Shown: positions 27,533-34,713 of the stretch, piece after piece
Layout of the letters: each line of letters begins with the position of its first letter
Numbering within the stretch: position 1 is the stretch's first letter
Assembly (NCBI RefSeq): GCF_947492405.1
Contig: NZ_CANLMP010000001.1
Location: 1,116,001 to 1,180,000 of the forward strand
Length of the DNA: 64,000 nucleotides
Direction: 5' to 3'
Source: an uncultured Aquimarina sp.
GTDB lineage: Bacteria > Bacteroidota > Bacteroidia > Flavobacteriales > Flavobacteriaceae
Position numbers and translations under genes: made by a program
Notes under the pieces: generated by a model
The model's database searches: none
What the model was told of the DNA's origin: nothing
What the model saw: the letters and a program-made list of their open reading frames with translations, nothing else

Positions 27533-28782
27533 ATTTCTTATTAAAGGCTGCTACCATTATTGATCCCTCATCGCCCTTTCATAATCAAACGGTAGATATT
27601 CTAATCGAAAATGGAATAATTAAGGATATCGATGCTTTGATTGAGGCTAAAGAAAATATAGAAGAAATTAAACTAGACACACTGCATGTATCTCAAGGGT
27701 GGTTTGATAGTAGCGTAAGTTTTGGAGAACCTGGATATGAAGAACGAGAAACTATAAACAATGGATTAGATGTTGCTGCTAAAAGTGGTTTTACCAGTAT
27801 AGCTCTCAATCCAAACACACTGCCAATAACAGATACAAGTGCTTCTGTAGGCTTCTTAAAAGGAAAAGCGTTACAAAACCCAGTTAACCTGCACCCTATT
27901 GGATCATTAACAACAAAGTCCGAAGGTGTAGATATGGCAGAGCTTTATGATATGAAACAAGCCGGAGCTGTAGCTTTTGGAGATTATAAAAAATCTGTTA
28001 AAAATCCGAACTTGCTTAAAATAGCTTTATTATATGCTCAAAACTTTGATGGGCTGGTACTTTCTTTTCCGCAGGATAATAATATTGCTGGAAAAGGTAT
28101 GGTGAATGAAGAAGAGCAAAGCACCGTACTAGGTCTAAAAGGAATTCCTGCACTCGCAGAAGAATTACAAATTTCCAGAGATCTTTTCCTACTGGAATAT
28201 ACCGGAGGAAAATTACATATTCCAACAATATCTACAGCTAAGTCTGTTCAATTGATTAGAGAAGCTAAAGCGAATGGATTACAGGTAAGTTGTAGTGTTT
28301 CTGTACATCATTTATCACTTACCGATGAAGAACTAACTACTTTTGAAACAAATTATAAAGTATTGCCTCCATTAAGAACTCAAAAAGATGTCAATTCTTT
28401 ACTAGAAGGTGTTAAGGACGGAACTATCGATATGGTAACCAGCGATCACCAACCTATGGATGTTGAACATAAAAAGGTAGAATTTGATAATGCCAAGTAT
28501 GGAACAATTGGTTTAGAAAGTACATTTGGAATACTAAACAATGTCCTAGATATTGAACAAACTGTAGCATTACTTACTCAAGGAAAATCAATTTTTGGAA
28601 TTGAAAGTATTTCTATTGATAAAGGAAATAAAGCTGACTTATCATTATTTACACCAAAAGGTAATACTACATTTGTAGAAGAACTTATACTATCTACTTC
28701 TAAGAATAGTGCATTTATAAATAAGACTATAAAAGGAAATACCTATGGAATTGTCGGAAACGGTCAGTTGGTATTGAAATAA
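27529..28782 (+). CDS. Dihydroorotase-like protein lacking most metal ligands (PyrC' type)
   Basis: A 417-residue amidohydrolase-fold protein clearly homologous to dihydroorotase of pyrimidine synthesis (GFTSIALNPNTLPITDT, KSVQLIREAKANGLQVSCSVS, LPPLRTQKDV, GTIGLEST). The active site is degraded: the DxHxHxR ligand motif reads D60-S-S62-V-S64-F-G66, the HxED-type histidine is F180, and the second His of the HIxH pair is T233. H230 and D306 remain. A working zinc centre is therefore unlikely. In other bacteria such inactive homologues (PyrC'/PyrX) support aspartate carbamoyltransferase assembly, and a similar role here is an inference. Its ATG overlaps the stop of the BatA-like gene. Confidence 0.88.
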   Translation: MNFLLKAATIIDPSSPFHNQTVDILIENGIIKDIDALIEAKENIEEIKLDTLHVSQGWFDSSVSFGEPGYEERETINNGLDVAAKSGFTSIALNPNTLPITDTSASVGFLKGKALQNPVNLHPIGSLTTKSEGVDMAELYDMKQAGAVAFGDYKKSVKNPNLLKIALLYAQNFDGLVLSFPQDNNIAGKGMVNEEEQSTVLGLKGIPALAEELQISRDLFLLEYTGGKLHIPTISTAKSVQLIREAKANGLQVSCSVSVHHLSLTDEELTTFETNYKVLPPLRTQKDVNSLLEGVKDGTIDMVTSDHQPMDVEHKKVEFDNAKYGTIGLESTFGILNNVLDIEQTVALLTQGKSIFGIESISIDKGNKADLSLFTPKGNTTFVEELILSTSKNSAFINKTIKGNTYGIVGNGQLVLK

Positions 28783-28872
28783 AATAGTGTTTTATTAATA
28801 CTTGGTGAATAAGAACCAAAAAGAACCTCAGTTATCTAACACAGATATATTTCTTTGATAGTATAACTAAAA

Positions 28873-29226
28873 ATGAATAACAAAATAACATCAATCATGG
28901 AATCAGATTACGAAAAACAAGGAAAAACAGCCGCTGTTATATCATACATTACTATCATCGGAACGATTATAGCCTTTTTTATGAATCAAGATGATAAAAA
29001 TACGTTTGCCAGTTTTCATATAAGACAAGCATTAGGTATTAATATTGGCTTCTATTTACTAGGGGCATTGGTAAGTATGTTTGATTCATGGGTAATTTCG
29101 TCATCATTTTACATCTTCATATTTGTTCTTTGGGTTTTTGGTTTGATAACCGCTATAAGAGAAGAACAAAAAACTGTTCCAATCGTTGGGCCTTATTTTC
29201 AGGAGTGGTTTACTTTTATAAAATAA
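28873..29226 (+). CDS. DUF4870-like small membrane protein
   Basis: A 117-residue protein with three to four membrane helices (near 21-40, 55-72, 76-95 and a final amphipathic segment). The pattern SYITIIGTIIAFFMNQDD, FASFHIRQALGI and LITAIREEQKTVPIVGPYFQEWF matches the DUF4870/Tic20-like family, often annotated 'import component protein' in Flavobacteriia. Function is unknown. A second ATG at 28897 (MESDYEKQGK) could be the true start. It follows the dihydroorotase homologue by 90 bp on the same strand and may belong to that operon. Confidence 0.75.
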   Translation: MNNKITSIMESDYEKQGKTAAVISYITIIGTIIAFFMNQDDKNTFASFHIRQALGINIGFYLLGALVSMFDSWVISSSFYIFIFVLWVFGLITAIREEQKTVPIVGPYFQEWFTFIK

Positions 29227-29239
29227 ACACTCTATCTAT

Positions 29240-29587
29240 CTATTCAACAGCAAATTTAGTGAGTTTTAGATCGGCCGATAATACTATAACTAATATTACA
29301 GAATCATTTTCGGATTGCACTAAGTACCTGTTACCACCGTCCTGATCCATAAAATCAAATTCTGAAAACTTGCCTTGATCTTCTAGAGTTTTAGCTAAAA
29401 ATTCTTTCACTTTATCTATAGTAAAAGTGGCTTGCAAATCAGTAGAGAACTGATCAAAAATTTGTTGTGCATCATTAGCATTATATGAATCAATTATGGT
29501 TTTCATTGTATTTTCATAATCAGCATCTGATTGAGCTACTCCTATGTGTAAACAAAAGAACAAACCAAAATATATTAATTTTTTCAT
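29240..29587 (-). CDS. Secreted DUF3887-like protein (paralogue 1)
   Basis: A 115-residue protein with a signal peptide (MKKLIYFGLFFCLHIGVAQ) and one compact alpha/beta domain of the NTF2-like/DUF3887 type: MKTIIDSYNANDAQQIFDQF, LQATFTIDKVKEFL and a C-terminal strand pair RYLVQSENDSVILVIVLS. The start at 29587 is chosen over the upstream in-frame ATG at 29644 because the signal peptide begins there. It is clearly paralogous to the gene at 32119-32472, which aligns over its full length without a large gap. The two flank a barrel gene and a P-box gene on the same strand. Function unknown; a periplasmic binding or folding role is possible. Confidence 0.75.
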   Translation of the reverse strand: MKKLIYFGLFFCLHIGVAQSDADYENTMKTIIDSYNANDAQQIFDQFSTDLQATFTIDKVKEFLAKTLEDQGKFSEFDFMDQDGGNRYLVQSENDSVILVIVLSADLKLTKFAVE

Positions 29588-29725
29588 AGCAAAAGTAATT
29601 TTAAAAGGTTTTAAGAAAAGGGAATATTCCACTAATTTCATCAAAAATAAGTATTAATACGTATTTAACAAATAAGAATTATACAATTTTAAGTTTAATG
29701 TAGTAAGAATTTAAAAACAATATTC

Positions 29726-29762
29726 AAAAAATCCTGATGAATCTTATGTATCAGGATTTTTT
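29726..29762 (-). terminator. Rho-independent terminator
   Basis: A 13-bp stem AAAAAATCCTGAT/ATCAGGATTTTTT (29726-29738 and 29750-29762) just after the stop of the AlgE-like gene on the minus strand. The paralogue at 29240-29587 therefore is probably expressed separately. Confidence 0.78.
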
Positions 29763-29785
29763 TGAATAAAATACTAGTAACAAAT

Positions 29786-31123
29786 CTATTGTAAAGGTTT
29801 AGGGCTCCACTTAAGGAAATTAGGTTTGATCACTAATTGAACCCATCCCCAGTTTTGTAATCCACTTGGATTAGGTTGATTTTTTAGAAACTCCATTCCC
29901 TCTCCAGCAAACATTTGTGAATATCCAACTTTTACGGATGCATAGGGTAGTAATTTTTGTGTAAATACAATATCTACTTCCGTTCCAAGGTATTTGTCTG
30001 CCTCTGATCCATCTGTATCATCTATAAGAGTAGCGGCTGATGAGAAATAGTGTCCTTTGACAAGAAGACTTGAGGATTTTCCAAATTTAAAATTTGCTTT
30101 GGCATATATATCAGTTAAACCCACAGAGTTTGCATGGTTTCCAACATAAAAGTAATCCATATATCCATTAAACTTATGATTGGTACCATAAAGAGGAAAG
30201 AAAGAATAGTTTTTTCCATCCGTTTCGTTTTGATCTGTACCACTTTGGATTTCAAAACCACCTCCAATACCAACAGCACCAATTTTCCCATTGGCTTCTA
30301 GTCCAACTAAATATGCAGAAAGATCAGTAGATGGACTTGCAGGATCAGTGGTATCAGGGCCTTCTCCTGCTTGTAAATATGCATTTAAAGCAAGACCTAC
30401 TCCTCCTAGTTTAAATTTAGAATGTGTACCAAATGTATGTGTATGATAGAATCCATCAGTAGGAGTACCATTTATTACATTCTGAAATGTATTATTTAAT
30501 GCTAAAAAACTAAGCGTTGCTTTTTCTGAAGCTTTCCAGGTTAAGTGTGCATACTCCATGGCTTTATAGCTAAAAAAACCAGTAACATTATATATTGTTC
30601 CTGTTTGATTACCAGGAAGTGCATCTAGATCATTCTGACTAAATGCAAAACCAAGATCTAATTTGATCTTTTCGTTTCCATATCTTATTAAAGCTAAGTC
30701 ATGAAAACGACCTTGTAATGCCCAATCTAAACCACCTAAGATTCTCTGATCATCGTATGATATCATTTGTCGACCTACTTTAGTGGACCAACCTTTTCCG
30801 AATGCCAAGGACGCCCAGGCTTCTGCAACTTGTAAATTATTATTAGCATCATTATCCAGAATCTGTCTGGTATCTCCCCATACTCTTACATCTTGAATAC
30901 TAAAATGAGCTTTGAATTTTTCGGAAGTGTACCCAAATTTTAGCCTGGCTCTCTGTTGCACAAAAGCAGCAGGATCCGCTCCTTGAGGAACCAGATTATT
31001 GAATCCATGACGATATTCAAATCGATCTCTAAAATCTAAATCAATACTTAATTCCTGAGCTGTTATAACATTCGCTAATAACACAGTACACAATAGTAAT
31101 TGTAATTTTATTTTCATACTCAA
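29786..31123 (-). CDS. Alginate-export-family outer-membrane barrel
   Basis: A 445-residue protein with a signal peptide (to about residue 22, VITAQ) and a long beta-barrel. Motifs of the AlgE-like alginate export family are visible: LDFRDRFEYRHGFNN, QRARLKFGYTSEKFKAHFSIQDVRVWGD, the KVGRQMISYDDQRILGG strand-turn and a terminal WVQLVIKPNF. In Bacteroidota such barrels do not always move alginate; relatives near nitrate-reduction genes suggest anion transport. No polysaccharide synthesis genes are nearby. It is the last gene of a unit that begins with the P-box gene 96 bp upstream. Confidence 0.8.
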   Translation of the reverse strand: MSMKIKLQLLLCTVLLANVITAQELSIDLDFRDRFEYRHGFNNLVPQGADPAAFVQQRARLKFGYTSEKFKAHFSIQDVRVWGDTRQILDNDANNNLQVAEAWASLAFGKGWSTKVGRQMISYDDQRILGGLDWALQGRFHDLALIRYGNEKIKLDLGFAFSQNDLDALPGNQTGTIYNVTGFFSYKAMEYAHLTWKASEKATLSFLALNNTFQNVINGTPTDGFYHTHTFGTHSKFKLGGVGLALNAYLQAGEGPDTTDPASPSTDLSAYLVGLEANGKIGAVGIGGGFEIQSGTDQNETDGKNYSFFPLYGTNHKFNGYMDYFYVGNHANSVGLTDIYAKANFKFGKSSSLLVKGHYFSSAATLIDDTDGSEADKYLGTEVDIVFTQKLLPYASVKVGYSQMFAGEGMEFLKNQPNPSGLQNWGWVQLVIKPNFLKWSPKPLQ

Positions 31124-31219
31124 TAGGTTTTTAAAAGTTTAGACAAAAAAAATACGTATTAAAAATTTTGTTTAAAATACGTAATTTTCCCCGTTTTATT
31201 CACGGTATTTTATAATAAT

Positions 31220-32089
31220 CTATATCTTAACTTTTTCGTATAAGCTAGTTACTGCATTAAATGCTTTTGTTAAATCATTACTTATCTTATACATTTCTAG
31301 AGGTTTAAACCCTTGATTCATTAGCTTTTCCTTCCCGTTTTTTACTTGCTCCCATTTTGACATAGCTACTCCTAACTTTTCATCAATTTGTTCGTTATTA
31401 AAATTAGATATAAGTAACATTGTAATAGCACCATCGAGTTCATTAAAAACATTATTCAGCATTTGCTCAGAATTTTTAGTCTTCAAAGTCGTTTGATTTG
31501 CGAAATAATATAATGCCAATCTTTGAGAAAGCATACGCTGTCTTCCAGCCATGTCTATCATTTTTTTAAGCTCTAAATCAGATTCACTAGAACCATCATC
31601 TTCAAGTAAATTCTCATCACTTTGATTAGCTCCTTTGGACTCAACAATAACAGCAGATACTACATCATTTGTTGCTTTAAGTAAATCTGTATTTAAATCT
31701 ATAATACTTTTTGCATTATCATAATTAGGAGTAGTTTCAATAAGCTTTTTAAACTCTACCCAAATAGCGTCTACCTTAGCGATTCTGTCCTTAGTTACTT
31801 TATAACCAGAATTTTGGTTAATAATACCATTTTGCTTTTCGAAAATAATTTTACTAGTTAAAAGATCTCTTTTTGCTTTTGTATCACTAGGGTTCTCTAC
31901 TAGATATAAATAAGATTTAGCCATTTTCTGACTTAGCATACGTTGCTTACCTGAAATATTAACCGCTTTATTAAAGGTTAACATTCCATATTTTACACTT
32001 TGTTGGGCACTAATCGTGTTTGTCCCAAATGCTACCAATCCAGTCAAGAATATAAGCATCATAGATCTTAGCGTTAAATTTTTTTTCAT
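31220..32089 (-). CDS. Secreted protein with two PilJ/NarX-type P-box sensor modules
   Basis: A 289-residue protein with a signal peptide (about residues 1-29, ISAQQ) and no later membrane helix, kinase or MCP domain. It carries two copies of the P-box helix pattern known from PilJ and the nitrate sensors NarX/NarQ: GKQRMLSQKMAK at 47-58 and GRQRMLSQRLAL at 182-193. Each is followed by a helical bundle. An acidic linker (about residues 157-173) separates them. Both P-boxes contain the conserved Arg and Gln, so ligand binding (nitrate or nitrite in the known cases) is plausible. With no transducer part, it would be a free periplasmic sensor or scaffold. It precedes the AlgE-like barrel gene. 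Confidence 0.8.
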   Translation of the reverse strand: MKKNLTLRSMMLIFLTGLVAFGTNTISAQQSVKYGMLTFNKAVNISGKQRMLSQKMAKSYLYLVENPSDTKAKRDLLTSKIIFEKQNGIINQNSGYKVTKDRIAKVDAIWVEFKKLIETTPNYDNAKSIIDLNTDLLKATNDVVSAVIVESKGANQSDENLLEDDGSSESDLELKKMIDMAGRQRMLSQRLALYYFANQTTLKTKNSEQMLNNVFNELDGAITMLLISNFNNEQIDEKLGVAMSKWEQVKNGKEKLMNQGFKPLEMYKISNDLTKAFNAVTSLYEKVKI

Positions 32090-32118
32090 TTTTTTCTTTT
32101 TATAATTTAAATTGATTT

Positions 32119-32472
32119 TTAATACTCTTCTAGGGATAATTGAGTAATTTTATTATCCGAGGATAACTTTAATATTAGAATTGTTGATGAATTTTCGAAT
32201 TCTACTAAGTAACGCTTACTGCCTTCATCATCCATTAAAAAAGAAGACTCTCCTATATTTCCTTTTTTAGCTTGATTATTAGCTATAAAACTTTGCACCT
32301 TATCTAAGGTAAATGACGATTGTAAATCCGAAGAGAATAACTCGAAAAGCTTATTAGCATCTTTTGCATTATACGCATCAGCTATTTTTGTGATAGTCAT
32401 TTGATAACTATCTTCTGTCTGTGTAAAACTAAAACAGACACATAATAGTAGTAAGTAGGTAATTTTTTTCAT
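32119..32472 (-). CDS. Secreted DUF3887-like protein (paralogue 2)
   Basis: A 117-residue protein with a signal peptide (MKKITYLLLLCVCFSFTQ). The mature domain matches paralogue 1 across its length: IADAYNAKDANKLFELFS, LQSSFTLDKVQSFI and RYLVEFENSSTILILKLS. It is followed 29 bp later by the P-box gene and should be the first gene of that unit. A 15-bp palindrome lies 28 bp upstream of its ATG. Function unknown. Confidence 0.75.
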   Translation of the reverse strand: MKKITYLLLLCVCFSFTQTEDSYQMTITKIADAYNAKDANKLFELFSSDLQSSFTLDKVQSFIANNQAKKGNIGESSFLMDDEGSKRYLVEFENSSTILILKLSSDNKITQLSLEEY

Positions 32473-32499
32473 AAAGTTTGGGTTATAAATAATTAGTAT

Positions 32500-32514
32500 T
32501 ACGGTTTAGCCATA
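32500..32514. promoter_or_regulatory. Palindrome TACGGTTTAGCCATA, possible operator
   Basis: Fits the pattern TWYGGY-N3-RCCRWA. It sits 28 bp upstream of the DUF3887 paralogue 2 start and matches the site at 32885 at 20 of 26 aligned positions when flanks are included. Confidence 0.4.
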
Positions 32515-32884
32515 GTAAATCTACTTTTAAAGTATCATTTTTTATCAATAAACTGATTGAAAAAAATAATATAATATCGATGAAATACAGTTTTAATCGA
32601 TTAAATACAAAATAATAATAAAAAACTTGTTGTTTATAAAAACTAATTAAGGGAATATATAGTTTAAATAATTTTGAAATAAAATAATTTTAAAATTTCA
32701 TTTATCATATTACACAAAACACTGTATACTTAGAATCTAAATCTTTTAACTTGTAGTATTTCTTAGAAGAAAAAAGATCTTTTATTAAAATAAAATATTG
32801 ATTATCAAGTAATTTTGAAAATAACTAAAGAAGTATTTTTTTTCATAGATTGTTGAGTTTGGTTATTCAAACTTAAACCAATAC

Positions 32885-32899
32885 TACGGTAAAACCATA
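32885..32899. promoter_or_regulatory. Palindrome TACGGTAAAACCATA, possible operator
   Basis: Second copy of the same palindrome in this gap, directly next to the 11-bp inverted repeat at 32900-32928. Confidence 0.4.
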
Positions 32900-32928
32900 A
32901 TAAATTTATGTTTTTAACATAAATTTAT
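32900..32928. repeat. 11-bp perfect inverted repeat
   Basis: ATAAATTTATG (32900-32910) and CATAAATTTAT (32918-32928) with a 7-nt loop. It has no T-run, so a regulator site or structured RNA is likelier than a terminator. Confidence 0.6.
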
Positions 32929-33137
32929 GATTTGTTTAACAGTATTAATCAATGAAAAATCATTAAATACGACATGAGAAAAAAAGACAAATAAATTATT
33001 TAAAAAAGTAAGAATATTCATATTTAACATTTAAACAGAGCTTTATAGATCATATACCTAGGATAGCTTGATAATTGTTTATTAAAAAAACGTAGTTTTA
33101 GTCAATTCAGATTTCAAACAAAATAGATCTTAGTTTT

Positions 33138-33944
33138 ATGAAGAAGATTCTAAAAATAACTTTTAAAATATTAATAATAACATTTCTAACACTATCAACT
33201 CAAATTGGAGGGATTATTTATTTGGCAATTGAATTAACCATTAAAAAAACTATAAGAAACTATCGATTTATAAAGATAGGAGTCTTTACGATAACGTATT
33301 TAATAATAACATTTACAGTAGTACCTTATCTAGCTCCTGTTTTCGGCAGAGAAAAAATAAAGAATAATGATCTTATTGAAGCCTGTACATTTTTTACAAT
33401 ACTTAGTAATAGAAACTACGTAACCCCCGAACTAAATGTCTCTTTACAAAAAATTGCTAAAACTATTAATAAGAGTCATAACACCATTAGATTAGTATAT
33501 CTGGATGCTAACTTTCCATTCATAAATGGATTTCCTTTACCTCCACACCTAAGTCATAACGATGGAAAAAAAATTGACATTTCTTTCATTTATACAAATA
33601 ACAAAGGGACAATTACCAATAAAAAACCAGCACTTTGGGGTTATGGTGTATATGAAGATCCAAATCCAAGAGAATATAATCAAGTTAGAGCTTGTAAGAA
33701 AAAAGGATATTGGCAATATGATTTTGCAAAATACTTAACTTTTGGTGTCTCAAATAATCAACTTAAGTTTTCAGAAAAAGCTACAAAAGATTTACTTTTG
33801 GCAATTGTAAATCAACAAAAGGTAGGAAAAGTTTTTATTGAACCCCATCTTAAAAGTAGGTTAGGAATACAAAATTCTAAAATACGATTTCACGGTTGTC
33901 AGGCAGTTCGGCATGATGATCATATACATTTACAATTGAAATAG
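33138..33944 (+). CDS. Membrane-anchored LAS-type metallopeptidase candidate
   Basis: A 268-residue protein with two N-terminal hydrophobic helices (about 12-32 and 44-66). The soluble part has the zinc-ligand pattern of LAS-type murein peptidases (the MepA/M15/VanX fold): H140-x-x-G-x-x-x-D147 (SHNDGKKIDISF) and H259-D-D261-H262-I-H264 at the end (RHDDHIHLQL). The segment VGKVFIEPHLKSRLGI resembles the M74 MepA region before the last motif. This suggests a D,D- or L,D-endopeptidase acting on peptidoglycan at the periplasmic face. The similarity is motif-based. The order and spacing fit, but overall length and the N-terminal anchor are unusual. The gene is expressed from the long regulatory gap. 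Confidence 0.65.
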   Translation: MKKILKITFKILIITFLTLSTQIGGIIYLAIELTIKKTIRNYRFIKIGVFTITYLIITFTVVPYLAPVFGREKIKNNDLIEACTFFTILSNRNYVTPELNVSLQKIAKTINKSHNTIRLVYLDANFPFINGFPLPPHLSHNDGKKIDISFIYTNNKGTITNKKPALWGYGVYEDPNPREYNQVRACKKKGYWQYDFAKYLTFGVSNNQLKFSEKATKDLLLAIVNQQKVGKVFIEPHLKSRLGIQNSKIRFHGCQAVRHDDHIHLQLK

Positions 33945-33980
33945 ATTTAGGCAGACTAAATCTGATATAAAATAACTAGT

Positions 33981-34640
33981 ATGGAAACCAAAAAATTATC
34001 ATTGCATCACATCATTAAAGAACCTACCCTAAAAAAAGACAAAACTCCTGTTTTATTTATGTTTCATGGGTATGGTAGTGATGAGAATGATTTGTTTTCA
34101 TTTGCTTCTGAACTTCAGGATGAACTATTCATTATATCTGTCAGAGCTCCATATCCTATGCAACCCTATGGAAATGCTTGGTATGCCATTTATTTTGATG
34201 CTGCACAAGGAAAATTTAGCGATGATGCACAGGCTATAGAATCGAGAGATAAAATAGCGAATTTTATAGATGAAGCTGTAATTACGTATAATCTGGATCC
34301 TGATAATGTTACATTACTTGGTTTTAGTCAAGGTACTATTCTTAGCTATGCTGTAGCACTCTCCTATCCTGAAAAAGTAAAAAATGTAATAGCATTGAGC
34401 GGGTATTTAAATGAGGATATTCTCAAAGAAAATTATGTTGGTAACGATTTTTCAAAACTTAATTTATATTGCTCTCACGGAAGTGTTGATCAAGTAATTC
34501 CAATAGATTGGGCTCGTAAAGCTCCATTGAAACTTGCTAAACTTGGAATACAAACATCCTTAAATGAATTCCCTGTTGGCCACGGAGTAGATCCGCGTAA
34601 TTTTTATCAGTTTAAAGAGTGGCTGGGTAAACACCTTTAG
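33981..34640 (+). CDS. Alpha/beta hydrolase, phospholipase/carboxylesterase family
   Basis: A 219-residue cytoplasmic esterase of the small carboxylesterase type. The oxyanion segment FMFHGYGSDENDLFSFA is followed by the nucleophile S116 in GFSQGT, D170 in HGSVDQVIPI and H201 in FPVGHGVDP, a complete catalytic triad at the usual spacing. Substrates of this family are short-chain esters or lysophospholipids. It starts 36 bp after the metallopeptidase gene and may be co-transcribed. No signal peptide is visible. Confidence 0.88.
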   Translation: METKKLSLHHIIKEPTLKKDKTPVLFMFHGYGSDENDLFSFASELQDELFIISVRAPYPMQPYGNAWYAIYFDAAQGKFSDDAQAIESRDKIANFIDEAVITYNLDPDNVTLLGFSQGTILSYAVALSYPEKVKNVIALSGYLNEDILKENYVGNDFSKLNLYCSHGSVDQVIPIDWARKAPLKLAKLGIQTSLNEFPVGHGVDPRNFYQFKEWLGKHL

Positions 34641-34713
34641 AAATCTTATAAAAATCATACTAAGTAATATTTTTTTTCGTTGAAATAGAGTCACTTATCT
34701 TAAAACTCTAAAA

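Larger units (their letters stand above)
32473..33137. other. 665-bp AT-rich gene-free region
   Basis: No gene of meaningful length in either strand. It holds two related 15-bp palindromes and one 11-bp inverted repeat, and divides the minus-strand DUF3887/P-box unit from the plus-strand metallopeptidase gene. It is probably a divergent regulatory region. Confidence 0.7.
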
